The notes beneath the pieces were generated by a model, which made no database searches, had not been told where the DNA came from, and saw nothing but the letters and a program-made list of their open reading frames with translations. Positions 46,801 through 54,813 of a stretch of 64,000 nt of DNA are shown piece by piece. The position numbers and the translations under genes were made by a program. This DNA is from Deltaproteobacteria bacterium (GTDB taxonomy: Bacteria > Myxococcota_A > Polyangia > HGW-17). The stretch lies in assembly GCA_016937155.1 (NCBI GenBank), contig JAFGWM010000027.1, positions 1 through 64,000 on the forward strand, in the 5' to 3' direction. The stretch's first letter is position 1. The number at the start of each line of letters is the position of its first letter.

Positions 46801-47822
46801 TTATCAACTGCAAGTTCTCTGAGTTCTGAAATTCCATAATCTGAATTATCTGCATCATTCCGGAGCGCATCATATTCAAGCAGCAGAGCATCCATAAGTT
46901 CACTGTCAGGCTCATCCTTAAGGTGCACTGCAAGATGCTTCAACAAAAGTGATGAGTCAGCTGAATATCTGGATACAAACAATGAAAGCTCACGAGCAAG
47001 AAACTGTAAATCCTCCGGTGGATTGTTCATTTCTGATATTTCGTCAAGAATTTCAGAATACTGCCCCAGCATGAAACCGTATCCTGCTTTCTGAAGTCTG
47101 CAGAAATATTCACCAGAAGAATCCTCCAGTTGGGGAATTATATCTGTAAGAATTTTTCGGATCTCAGATGGTCTGTTTTCACCCATAGTATGTAAAAGCC
47201 CCAGATAATATTCAAGGGAGGGTGATTTTTCACATGCATTTCTCAGGGATGTCTCGGTACTGCCTCCGGTGATAATATCAAGCCACGATTTCAGGTATAA
47301 AAGAACACCTGAAAAGGAACTGTTTTCAGATCTTTTCACAAGAGAATCGATAAGGACCGATGCTTCAATAAAATTTCGCTGTCTGATTTCAAGCCAGAAA
47401 ACCTGAAACAGTATGTATACAGGATATTCTTCAGACGAAATTTCCGATAGTGGCTTCTTTAATAAGACATAGGCGTCCCTCAGGGCACCAGTGGCAAGCT
47501 CCTGAAGACCCCTGAAGAAATAAGCCAGTGCCCTGTCCTTTTCACTGATTTCAGCGTCAGAAAGTACTTTGTCATAATATTTTTTAAGATGACTGGTGTT
47601 CCCTTGTCGTGAATAAAAATCGGTAAATCCATCAAGTTCGGATTCAGGAGGTAGAGATATTATAGTATCTATATGTGGCACCTCACTAATTTCATCTGAA
47701 AATCCCGATAAAAAGGATATCTTCTGTTGGGTATCCAGTGATAGGTAACCATCCAGAAGTTCAAAAAGTTCATAGCGTGATCCACATTTTTTATTGAAAA
47801 ATTTATATCCGGTATCTGCCAT
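40806..47822 (-). CDS. Giant helical-repeat protein with a degenerate M48-peptidase-like C-terminus
   Basis: Product of 2338 residues, mostly TPR-like helical hairpins (EKDRALAYFFRGLQELATG; SGDYKTAGEIFTSLIRQNPSDETA; EKAIKCFDKALKIEYNKF). No signal peptide or membrane segment is seen. Around residues 2175-2220, VYVPSYLYSQL and ALSGAVAGHLFVHILG follow the layout of M48/Ste24-type peptidases, where a strand is followed by the zinc motif HExxH. Here the motif is H2204-L-F-V-H2208: both His are kept but the catalytic Glu is Leu. It may be an inactive, substrate-binding or scaffold form. Such large TPR proteins are typical of Myxococcota; function unknown. A weak ribosome site AGGAT precedes the ATG. 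Confidence 0.82.
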   Translation of the reverse strand: MADTGYKFFNKKCGSRYELFELLDGYLSLDTQQKISFLSGFSDEISEVPHIDTIISLPPESELDGFTDFYSRQGNTSHLKKYYDKVLSDAEISEKDRALAYFFRGLQELATGALRDAYVLLKKPLSEISSEEYPVYILFQVFWLEIRQRNFIEASVLIDSLVKRSENSSFSGVLLYLKSWLDIITGGSTETSLRNACEKSPSLEYYLGLLHTMGENRPSEIRKILTDIIPQLEDSSGEYFCRLQKAGYGFMLGQYSEILDEISEMNNPPEDLQFLARELSLFVSRYSADSSLLLKHLAVHLKDEPDSELMDALLLEYDALRNDADNSDYGISELRELAVDKSESVIVNSLLMRKAFQERKYVKGIQSVDLFSTPLAMMSSGEIPENIDDVYREYPEVSILASEMSRNGIHLNKFGKKESAFLEYVEKLYEIQALGWNGISYTPDYTESEIESVYLSWWMHILNKSIDAPYSAIMDTLDDDRERALVLETTMKMLVSVGRYTEAASLFVSTMSKCELDREELFLGACICTLSKFEPADEVWMNLLESNGGTEQQPFIAAFTIRKLLQNGKLTEAGMLCENFSHFELIHKIKLEYKRVYESDEESIVSILDEFQSNETDAVEKVLRDPDSYYLLDSLESGVSRWFQSVLAPVSLGFSEYKSRTYENSRYFHHNQFLMGTVNALRYLFQNVEYIPEGFVEWCQDIYDSSPDYSVARSLLWLSGFLTGNQEKIKSPSFCDWQKAEILLHRYFENPEFYSSENPFSDDEYHRLILNAVRLRAIEKENYSLWVRCLDISTTGIDLSTEYRAFTGMFGNSVSLSHESELLYSILYPHRMSSLWAQALTGDERNPLIDGVELRAIELELSGNLQQAWDFRRQNMKLITPEGAFFVERLNEYISSPSLEYLGSAIQCDTLSNNDEPRKEHLYKTANMAFESGDHYTSLKAFWYIYADFKDEISALIGAINVSLYMNNEAVTSWLIEILKKSESEEGLTLLKDLLPPETIAYMSENPPTEPPFSFFSEHEPLTTNINVLIPPLGIAMDITEKLISECNRALENSHVPKTYVLTMLLAAGEYEKVSTLIGGCDGDSDIVTRLLSLSCGLHLGSDVLCDDAFTLKPHDQTAAFRTLSVFWKLVTGRASQLSEELSEGVFLTDWYAAVSEHSKLCNQLISEDSAGDCYLAYFYSEYTNCNAAAIFESVDFGRFTINYKHHIFRKNRQWSELDNISADDSISLGIRFTDDGEFSGDSDDFCTLWLDAFSGRGKFSKISTDSDELNSLIHLMDSIRGNTDSLPQVPDSRDLYPFVDLAARMQQQRSDTETRRKLQLIRSACDSTGLLKWMNNISGDEETFDDDYSFLFILDDFLKDASALRSMDISTGVDFIPHDLYGVLESISAISKSFDNMDVSEATIGEHHFRNPADIISFTEKNPSLGDSCDVLTQIVFPGSSGNGSAPFIRWFFSSDDNSLLEYCGNSDSEHGYLGALFGMWRNELMRRDPSMYYQFIPEKTVEISRFRQALRGGKSEEILSADTTYVRGEFADIMFYSASISLGRFMDIPDVLRRNSRILRDDLFRNQKIERVIDYLRKEKSPLSLHFSRWLDSFVLSLPDDATERKYSGEEYSFEMIFSSSSSSLLKKHLEKAIARIQSDKNRQSFRKEMERIKFRDKKAWPNTEVPFPDLKKDFFTGIFAFLSTTPPLNSGVLLEYLQENPDFSRWHNQFAAEYSVAKKTDTTDDLSDVLLPLGKHHASSLYSLCCHLCRNKKLTELTEILAGRVSGKYPESWFNDRYDAETVKHIYGILLLKSGDYKTAGEIFTSLIRQNPSDETAFKRAMYSMKKCDEDTVEIMEYRFPGETDEYHRRILEWNIAVSHGKKGDGLKFIEVITSSDLEKISSQAALLNSMIKVVCGLKSDMNTVDALRYPVEVSMLLYLSALNPVDTGIEKSPAVDEILDKALKVWSENIFALRLSGEKSGSSNPEKAIKCFDKALKIEYNKFFTTEVLKNAALTSENYLKDMHLARRYYIAMLDINPEDAQLIQSFIDFTRRDHDEVFLRLHLKSMLGKYHSDDLKVGKSLLEATELVLKTLHMDDSLEYLKNLENTLTNSSPPVFSGFDFRALTTGEFPGMLYPAKDSQGFYSVLKYFPQLSYLTPEIIEEIPLSQIIRNTTGLDCTLFSSKTDRFVITGHDAFTVYVPSYLYSQLTPHALSGAVAGHLFVHILGFDRFDGMSDEEISGLFSAVLGLLFPESDASEGGSASPSMQLTASRALETGGSHLKTVLAETLSNWRIHAGGINKVRQCMVNRIGFLVCTEVVDRRESVIKDVYNMILDERFHNFLKSSRMYRLVVNN

Positions 47823-48105
47823 AACTATCCTGCCACATTTCAGGACCCCTAATTTCTACCACAGGGTCTTAAAACAGTTTATTCAGATTTCTCTAAATTA
47901 TTACCGACTTATTTAATATCAGAACAGTTACATTTATTCAAATTTACGATGCTTTTATTAAATCAGGTTTATCCAGATTCGTAATATAAACTCACAAAAC
48001 TGAAGATACTAAATTCACCACATAAAACAGACCATCAGACATTATCGTTTTCATTGACAACATTATCCCCTTATAATACATGAATATGCTGGAGAATTTT
48101 TTCTT

Positions 48106-48657
48106 ATGAGCCTTGCATACAGGGATGTATCCCACAGTGAACTGAAAGAAGTGGTGGTATCAGGAAATACAACTGAATTGAATATCCTTCTGAAGAGGCT
48201 GGTTATTGCTGATGAATCCAGCTTCAGATGGATTAAATCTGATGTACGCTTATTCATTCTGGGAACCAGCCATGCCGCAGTACTGGATTTTCCCAATGGA
48301 ATATCAGTGGCTCATATTGTCAGTTGCAGCGATATTGAATCCTCAGGAACTTCACTTTCAGTTTCAGACTGTGGCAAGGAACTGATCTTGGATGATATAT
48401 TGTCAGAATATTCAGACAGTTTTCCTCATTTCTCCCTTAACTGCACCAGCACCATTGAAAAACTGGAAAACTCCAGACTGTATAATACTTCGCTTCCTCC
48501 GGCAGTACTCACTTATACATACCCAGGCCCCGGGAAACCTTCTACAACTATTTATATAAAGAAACCTGAAACGGGACTGGAGATAACCGGTGTTCATACC
48601 TACCCTGCTGAAAACGTCAGTGTTCATTCCGAACTCATACTGAAAATTACAGGCTGA
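48106..48657 (+). CDS. DUF2617-like protein
   Basis: Product of 183 residues with no signal. The strand VRLFILGTSHAAVLDF matches the LGASH motif of DUF2617, and the end has FP-like YTYPGPGKPSTT and GVHTYPAENVSVHSELIL, resembling the WHTYP...V-x-T stretch of that family. DUF2617 proteins are of unknown role. The gene ends 11 bases inside the convergent CHAP gene. The assignment was made by eye only. Confidence 0.6.
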   Translation: MSLAYRDVSHSELKEVVVSGNTTELNILLKRLVIADESSFRWIKSDVRLFILGTSHAAVLDFPNGISVAHIVSCSDIESSGTSLSVSDCGKELILDDILSEYSDSFPHFSLNCTSTIEKLENSRLYNTSLPPAVLTYTYPGPGKPSTTIYIKKPETGLEITGVHTYPAENVSVHSELILKITG

Positions 48658-50068
48658 TTCTTTTCCTTATGCTCCTTCTCAGGAAATAGCCCAGGCCAAG
48701 TAAAAGAAAAACAACTGAAAAAGGTGATGATTTTCCGGAATAGTGTGTGCAACTACATCCAGAGGCATCTGAATCATCTGAAAAACCGGCATCGTCCGAT
48801 GTATCATTTTCGGGGCCGGCATCACTATTTTCAACACACACACCATCTGAACACACCTGCAGTCCCGGACAGTATTCAGGAGTGCCGTATTCCAGACATG
48901 AATCCTGATCAAAATTCCCACAGTACTGCAGACCCACGTTGGAGAAACAGGAATATCCCTCTGATGAGCACTCATCAACACAGCTTTCAGTATTAAACTG
49001 GCATACGCCATCTATGCAGATATCCTCGTTTGAACAGAATTCCACAGTTGACCACTCAAGACAGTCATCCCCATCATAGTTTCCACATGTCCGGAAACCT
49101 GTATCCCCTTCGCAGACAACTTCACCAACTGAACATTCATCACTGCACTCCACTACAGTGGAAAGAGAAACTGCATCATACATAAGAACTCTTCTAAGAT
49201 CATATTCCTCTCCGGTGTTATCATTCAGCCTCAGGTTCTGAATTGTACCGACATCAAGCCAGAAGCTACCAAGTGAAACCCATTCATTTTCATGCTGGCT
49301 CTGATCCACAGCAATGTCAGTCTCTCCATTTGAGTGGGTTACTGTGTATACACTCTGAACTGTTAGTGCATTTTCAGATGATGGAATAAAAACACTAATT
49401 TCATAATTACCGGCTTCCACAACATTGAAACGCCAGCTTCCCCAGCTGTCAGGGCCGGCATCGTCCGTTGCATAGGTATAATAACTGTGACCATCTGTGC
49501 CGGAAGTGTCGTCCCACCAGTACTGTCCATGATGTTCAAAACAATCGGAAAGATCATCTATCACTGCTCCCGAATGATTTATCTCCACTGTACATTCAGG
49601 TGGAACAACACCACCAAGGGGAATTATAAAACCCGCATCAAAATAGGAAGAGTCATAGGTCCATGTTCTCACCCCGGCCGCACATGTACTGCAGCAGTTT
49701 TCCTCCTCAACTGTGATCTGGGTTCCTGAAACATCTATCACAAAGGCCACATGACCATAAGTACCCAAAGTACGGGCTGCGATGGAACCAACAACCGGAT
49801 AATCGAGAACTTCGTAGTTTGCATTTGCCTGGGCATACTGAGCCCATGTATTGGCATTTCCCCATCCGGGAAGCGCCATTTCCCAGTTACAGCATGCGCT
49901 GTGCCATGCATACCATGTACAGTTTCCGCCATTGTCACAGCATGGATAAGGGTTGGAAGCACCACAGGGGCATGTATCTTCAACTCCTCCACAGCTATAA
50001 ACAGCTTTTGAAACGGAAGGGAAAACAGTTATCGTGAGCGCCATGAGAAGGAGTGGAAATAATTTCAT
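48647..50068 (-). CDS. Secreted CHAP-domain protein with golvesin-like domain and MYXO-CTERM-like tail
   Basis: Product of 473 residues. A signal peptide (LLLMALTITVFPSVSKA) precedes a CHAP amidase/endopeptidase domain: GGNCTWYAW with catalytic Cys50 and YGHVAFV with His106, as in peptidoglycan hydrolases. Residues about 155-305 form a golvesin/Xly-like sandwich (DDSGTDGHSYYTYATDD...LNDNTGEEYDLRRVLMYDAVSL). Two Cys-rich blocks follow. The end is G-CSC-(x)-hydrophobic helix-FLRRSIRKR, a MYXO-CTERM-like sorting signal (Cys438/440), which is removed by a myxosortase in Myxococcota. The protein is probably a surface-retained wall-degrading enzyme. Confidence 0.82.
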   Translation of the reverse strand: MKLFPLLLMALTITVFPSVSKAVYSCGGVEDTCPCGASNPYPCCDNGGNCTWYAWHSACCNWEMALPGWGNANTWAQYAQANANYEVLDYPVVGSIAARTLGTYGHVAFVIDVSGTQITVEEENCCSTCAAGVRTWTYDSSYFDAGFIIPLGGVVPPECTVEINHSGAVIDDLSDCFEHHGQYWWDDTSGTDGHSYYTYATDDAGPDSWGSWRFNVVEAGNYEISVFIPSSENALTVQSVYTVTHSNGETDIAVDQSQHENEWVSLGSFWLDVGTIQNLRLNDNTGEEYDLRRVLMYDAVSLSTVVECSDECSVGEVVCEGDTGFRTCGNYDGDDCLEWSTVEFCSNEDICIDGVCQFNTESCVDECSSEGYSCFSNVGLQYCGNFDQDSCLEYGTPEYCPGLQVCSDGVCVENSDAGPENDTSDDAGFSDDSDASGCSCTHYSGKSSPFSVVFLLLGLGYFLRRSIRKRISL

Positions 50069-50223
50069 TGGGTAAATCCTCAGAGTAATAGGGTTCTTCC
50101 TGAATTTTAGTTGAAATTTTCGCTGTATTCAACATATACTTTTGCTATGTATTCACACTATATAACATTAACGTGCAGGAATACACATTTAACAGTTTCT
50201 CAGACTTTTCCCGGGGTGATATC

Positions 50224-52116
50224 ATGAAAAACCATACATTATTTTTTGTCATTCTTTTGGGATCAAGCGGCTGTTACAAAAAAAATACCACCGAAACAAG
50301 ATATGCACCACTTCCTGCGACAATCAGAATAGAATCATTAAAAACCGCAGGAAAACCCTCATCTGCAGCTTTGTATCATCAGTATTTCAATTCCCTCCCG
50401 GGTGCAGCTGTTCCCTCATCACTGGCCAGTCTCATAATGGAGGGTTCATCATCCATCAGACCTCAGCAAAATGATTTAATAGAATATCTGCCGGGGATAC
50501 TTAATAGAACAAGCATCTCAGAAAGCTGGAGAATTGAATTTCCCCGGGCTGTTTCTGTACCGGTCATCTTTGAATATATGCTGTACACCACTTCGGATGG
50601 AACTCTTTACGCCATTGATTATATTGACCGAAAAATTGTCTTCAGAATGAATATCTCCGGATGCGGTTCATGCCGCGTAACAGGTGGTAAAACACTGAAA
50701 CTGATGTCACGAGACAAAACTCAGAAGGAAATAATCTGGAAAACACTGGATCCATTCAGTGGTAGGGAAGTTCCTTCTCCGGCAATATCCATCCCCCTGA
50801 AATGGGGTGAGTATGAAATCAGACAGCAGAAAATCCCGAAGCAGGGATGTGAGGTGATGGTTGCACTGAAGGGGAAAAAAATATGGACCCATCGCTCCAC
50901 AAGCTGCAACTGGCAACTGACAAATCATTCGGTAATCTTTATTGAAAACGAAAAAATATTATCCAGATCAATCCACAATGAAACAGAAATTATCGGGATA
51001 CCTAAAAAATCTGAGTCCACAGTTTTTGTGGCTGGAGGACATCTTTGGGTGTCAGAAAAAGATAAAATAAGCATTCTGAATACTAAAACTCTTGCTCAAA
51101 AAAGTGTTAGTCCACTAAAAGGCATGAAAAATCTTCGTTCTGTTGAATATACAGGAAAAAATGTATTCATTTTTCAGGGGGAGAAAGTTACTTCTGTTGG
51201 AATTTTAAATCCGGATGGTCTGAAAATTATTAAAGTATCACATTTTGCTGTCAGGCGTTTTTTCCGCCTTGATGGAAAGCTTATGGGAATATCTTCAGGG
51301 GGGCTGGTTTCATTTTCAGAAACAGGGGCAGTATCCCATTTCAGGCTCGATGAAAATGCAGTTGTACTGCCGGCAGCAGGGTATGCAGCGGTGGGGATTT
51401 CTGATTTCATATTTCTCATTGATAAAAACTTCAGTATTCTCCTTGCCCGAAGAGTTAAAACCGGAAATATCATCAAACTGGCAGCTGAACGACAGTTGAT
51501 ATATGCATTCACTGATAATGGAATTGATATTTTCGATGTTTCAAGAGGGAAAAACATTTTTCACAGCAATCGCAAAAATGGATTTACTCACATGTTCCAT
51601 ATTTTTCACGGAAGGCTTTTTGGGAAAAAACAAAATACGCTGGAAATATTTCAAACGGTTGATTTCAGACAAATCCAGACCCTGCATCTGAAAAATCATG
51701 CAATCATAAAAAAAACAACTGAGCTTAAAGACTCGGTGATGGGAAAAAATGCAGTACTGCGTGCACACCAACTGTTTCCACATGACTCATTTGAAAAACT
51801 TTTCGGGAAATCAGAATTTGGTATTTTCATAAGAAACTCTGGTTCTATGGCACCAGAAAAATGTATCCAGGAAGCTGAGGGATATTACGGAATCCTCACA
51901 GCACTGGAAAAAATATCTGAAAAATGCTCCCTAAAGAAGGATGTTTCATCTGAACTTAAAAAGGCCATTCACACTTATCGATGGAAAATGTACAAAAAAT
52001 CAGGAGTTAAAAACCACAGTCAAAAAAAAATCAGTTCTGATATCACCGAATTAAGGAAACATCTTGAGTCTCTAAACCAGAGATTTAAAATTAAACTCCC
52101 CATCCCTCAGGATTAA
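50224..52116 (+). CDS. Lipoprotein with beta-propeller-like repeats
   Basis: Product of 630 residues. The lipobox GSSGC follows MKNHTLFFVILL; GGGGTG precedes the ATG at 50224, which I prefer over the frame from 50173. The body has blades resembling PQQ-type strands: LYTTSDGTLYAIDYIDRKIVFRMNI; GKLMGISSGGLVSFSETGAV; IYAFTDNGIDIFDVSRGKNIF. The C-terminal 90 residues are helical and Lys-rich. It is divergent from the CHAP gene. Role unknown; propellers of this sort often bind partners in the envelope. Confidence 0.72.
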   Translation: MKNHTLFFVILLGSSGCYKKNTTETRYAPLPATIRIESLKTAGKPSSAALYHQYFNSLPGAAVPSSLASLIMEGSSSIRPQQNDLIEYLPGILNRTSISESWRIEFPRAVSVPVIFEYMLYTTSDGTLYAIDYIDRKIVFRMNISGCGSCRVTGGKTLKLMSRDKTQKEIIWKTLDPFSGREVPSPAISIPLKWGEYEIRQQKIPKQGCEVMVALKGKKIWTHRSTSCNWQLTNHSVIFIENEKILSRSIHNETEIIGIPKKSESTVFVAGGHLWVSEKDKISILNTKTLAQKSVSPLKGMKNLRSVEYTGKNVFIFQGEKVTSVGILNPDGLKIIKVSHFAVRRFFRLDGKLMGISSGGLVSFSETGAVSHFRLDENAVVLPAAGYAAVGISDFIFLIDKNFSILLARRVKTGNIIKLAAERQLIYAFTDNGIDIFDVSRGKNIFHSNRKNGFTHMFHIFHGRLFGKKQNTLEIFQTVDFRQIQTLHLKNHAIIKKTTELKDSVMGKNAVLRAHQLFPHDSFEKLFGKSEFGIFIRNSGSMAPEKCIQEAEGYYGILTALEKISEKCSLKKDVSSELKKAIHTYRWKMYKKSGVKNHSQKKISSDITELRKHLESLNQRFKIKLPIPQD

Positions 52117-52257
52117 TAAAAAAAACATGCCCCGTAACACTGAACTCTTTTCAATCATTGTGATATCTACCCTTTACAACTGGAGATAAAAATACTAAAG
52201 GAGTTAGCATCTGAAATTTTTCAGGTAACTGCCGGAGAATCCGGAAAAGGAGTATTC

Positions 52258-52740
52258 ATGATAATCGAAAAAGACAGAGTCGTTGAAATGCACTACACAC
52301 TTACTGATAAAAGCGGTGAAGTGCTGGATAGCAGCCGGGATGATGAGCCTTTGGCGTTTCTTTGTGGCTATTCCAATATTATCCCCGGACTTGAAAAAGC
52401 TCTGGAGGGACTTAAAAAAGGTGATAAGAAAGTTGTCAGTGTTGAAGCAAAAGATGCTTATGGTGACTATGATGAAACACTCTCACAAACCGTAGAACGT
52501 AAAATAATAGATGATGACGTTGAACTTGAAACCGGTATGGTACTTTATCTTATGGCTCCCCACGGACCTGAGCAGGTTGTGGTGAAATCCTTTGATGCTG
52601 ATACAGTAACCCTCGACCTGAATCATCCCCTCGCTGGTATGGATCTCGAATTTGACGTGGAAATAATGAACGTTCGTGAAGGAACTCAAGAAGAACTCCT
52701 CCATGGTCATGTTCACTCCGGGGATCATCATCACCACTGA
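52258..52740 (+). CDS. slyD: FKBP-type peptidyl-prolyl cis-trans isomerase, SlyD-type
   Basis: Product of 160 residues. The FKBP part (about 1-70 and 120-145) has VVEMHYTLTDKSGEVLDSS and IIPGLEKALEGLKKGDKK; the inserted IF chaperone domain lies between (about 72-120). The end is His-rich (HGHVHSGDHHHH), the metal-binding tail by which SlyD supplies nickel or other metals. It speeds Pro isomerisation and acts as a chaperone in the cytoplasm. AAGGAG precedes the ATG. The tail is shorter than in E. coli SlyD. Confidence 0.93.
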   Translation: MIIEKDRVVEMHYTLTDKSGEVLDSSRDDEPLAFLCGYSNIIPGLEKALEGLKKGDKKVVSVEAKDAYGDYDETLSQTVERKIIDDDVELETGMVLYLMAPHGPEQVVVKSFDADTVTLDLNHPLAGMDLEFDVEIMNVREGTQEELLHGHVHSGDHHHH

Positions 52741-52779
52741 TTATTTTAAGATCCCGATATTTAACTTTATCCCCACTTA

Positions 52780-52803
52780 TTGTTTTAACTTTACTTAAAA
52801 CAA
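52780..52803. terminator. AT-rich hairpin between convergent slyD and propeller genes
   Basis: TTGTTTTAA (52780-52788) and TTAAAACAA (52795-52803) make a 9-bp stem with a 6-base loop, in the 68-base gap between the two stops. The stem lacks G:C pairs, so termination is uncertain. Confidence 0.4.
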
Positions 52804-52808
52804 CTTAT

Positions 52809-54725
52809 TCAGATTGAGACAAGTTCCTCAAGGGAGCATATTGTACCCGTCCAGTTGGATTTTCCCTTTACAACATTTTTCAGCCATGGAAATGCTCTTG
52901 TAAGTTTATTCAGGTCTTTTCTGACTGCAGCAGGAGCCTCATCCCATAGCCGCCTTACTGTTTTTGTATATTCTTCAGGAGAGTAACCGGATCTTAAAAT
53001 CATAACAAGATCCATAAAGAGGGAGAGTTCATTTTTTCCTGGCATTTTTTCAAGTGGGCATTCCACCACCAGAATTTCATCAATATCATCTGAAGGGAAC
53101 ACATCTTTCAAGACGGTGTTATCAAGTTGATGCCACGAAACACTGTCACTTTTCCTGTGTAAATAACCCTGACGGGAAGGAATGAATGTTCCGTGGGAAT
53201 CATGTCGATAATCAAGTATTTCTCCTGCAGGAGAAACTTCCATAATCCGGTGATTTCCTGTGATAATGACATTTCCCGTTATGGTACTGGCCATCTCACG
53301 TGCTTTTACCAGCAGATAGTAGTCACTTCGAACAAATTCCTTGATAAATGAAATCCTTCTGCCGTTTCCCCATAAAACTGCCAGCTCATCGTCATTCAGC
53401 CATTCAATGCATTTTATATCCTGAAATGCAAAAACTTCTGTATTTTCAGCATAATCCGTTATCAGAAGAGTATTATCACTGAATGAAACCGCCGCCATTT
53501 TGGAATTTACCCTCAGATGATTTACGTCTCCTGGTATTTTCATGGAATCGGTAACCATCATTACAGGTTTTTCCGAGCCCCATAAAAAACGACCTTTTTG
53601 CAGCAGATAATTACCCTTACGTTCCACCAGCCAACTGAAGGTTTCCAGAGTTTTGTCTGTTGTCCATGGTTGTGGAAATGGGCCTATTGTAACCTTTGAA
53701 AGATCACCGGGATCAAGAATTACAAAATTGGTGGCTTCATTAAGATTGAAATGTGGCTGAATTATAATCCGTCCATCAGAAGTCCTTGCTGTACTTCTGG
53801 CTCTGGGCCACGAAGCAACTTTTTTGTTCTGTGGCATTATAATCAGATTGTCATCCACACTTATGAGTTCATGCTCTCCAACTACTGTTCCCCACTGAGC
53901 ACCAGGCCCAAGATAACTTGTTTCTATGGCTTCATATTTCAAATCTTCAGTTGCCGGCTTGATGTGTGACCAGTTACCTTCAGAATCCAGAAGCAAACGC
54001 CCTTCCCTAAGGGCAATCTGAACGTCACTTGCAAAATGAGCCCATGGAATGTCCTCTGGAAAAACCTTTACAGTCATCATACTGAGAAGACTGCGGTAGA
54101 CCGGACACATTAATACATCCTCATTACTGACGATATCTGCAATAAATAGCCTCAAAAGAGCGCCATCCGGTATTTCTTCCGCAATATCAATTAAATTACC
54201 GTTCTCATCTCTGTATATGTATGAAAGTATATCTGCAGGTTTTTTTATAAGTGAAAAAATTGGAAACGGACTGAAGGGACACTCGGATTTTTCATTACAG
54301 GGACTCTGATTTTCAGTCATAAGCCGGACAAAGCAATTGTATGGTCCGGAAGTTGAATCAAACTCTTTTCCAGAATTAATCTTAAGATTAGTCTCTTTCC
54401 ATTTCAGGGTTTTATCATATTTTTTAAGCTTTGATCTGACATCATCCATAGAATACAGTGGAATGGAATGAATAACTTCCTCCCCAAGCTCACGATAGGA
54501 ATATCCCTCTTCCCCTTCAAACTCAGCTAGGACTTTTTCAAAAGCTCTGCTTCTTGACCATCCCAGAGTCAGATAAAACATAGGAGCACTGTCACCAGGT
54601 TTCCGGGAACACTGACCACAGAAAGTATCAACTTCAAGTGACAGGCACCAGGGGCATATTTTTAGCAATAGAAAGTCTCCTGACTTCGGGAAATAAATTT
54701 CAGGCATTCTATGGCCAAATGTCAC
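52809..54725 (-). CDS. Zinc-ribbon/propeller-like protein of unknown function
   Basis: Product of 638 residues without a signal. An N-terminal knuckle (CPWC at 24-27, CGQC at 36-39) may bind Zn. The remainder shows propeller-like strands: NLIIMPQNKKVASWPRARST, ILDPGDLSKVTIGPFPQPW, VNSKMAAVSFSDNTLLITD, GNVIITGNHRIMEVSPAGEIL. The final 100 residues are helical. It follows the PEP-binding-domain gene by 88 bases on the same strand, so they may share a transcript. It resembles bulky helper proteins of uncertain systems, but I cannot name a family. Confidence 0.72.
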   Translation of the reverse strand: MTFGHRMPEIYFPKSGDFLLLKICPWCLSLEVDTFCGQCSRKPGDSAPMFYLTLGWSRSRAFEKVLAEFEGEEGYSYRELGEEVIHSIPLYSMDDVRSKLKKYDKTLKWKETNLKINSGKEFDSTSGPYNCFVRLMTENQSPCNEKSECPFSPFPIFSLIKKPADILSYIYRDENGNLIDIAEEIPDGALLRLFIADIVSNEDVLMCPVYRSLLSMMTVKVFPEDIPWAHFASDVQIALREGRLLLDSEGNWSHIKPATEDLKYEAIETSYLGPGAQWGTVVGEHELISVDDNLIIMPQNKKVASWPRARSTARTSDGRIIIQPHFNLNEATNFVILDPGDLSKVTIGPFPQPWTTDKTLETFSWLVERKGNYLLQKGRFLWGSEKPVMMVTDSMKIPGDVNHLRVNSKMAAVSFSDNTLLITDYAENTEVFAFQDIKCIEWLNDDELAVLWGNGRRISFIKEFVRSDYYLLVKAREMASTITGNVIITGNHRIMEVSPAGEILDYRHDSHGTFIPSRQGYLHRKSDSVSWHQLDNTVLKDVFPSDDIDEILVVECPLEKMPGKNELSLFMDLVMILRSGYSPEEYTKTVRRLWDEAPAAVRKDLNKLTRAFPWLKNVVKGKSNWTGTICSLEELVSI

Positions 54726-54813
54726 AGAGTGGAAACTGTCTCATAAAACAGCCCTGCCCTCCCGATAAACGCAAAAGAGAATATTCTAAAAAGTGTTTTT
54801 CTGCAACCCCGGT

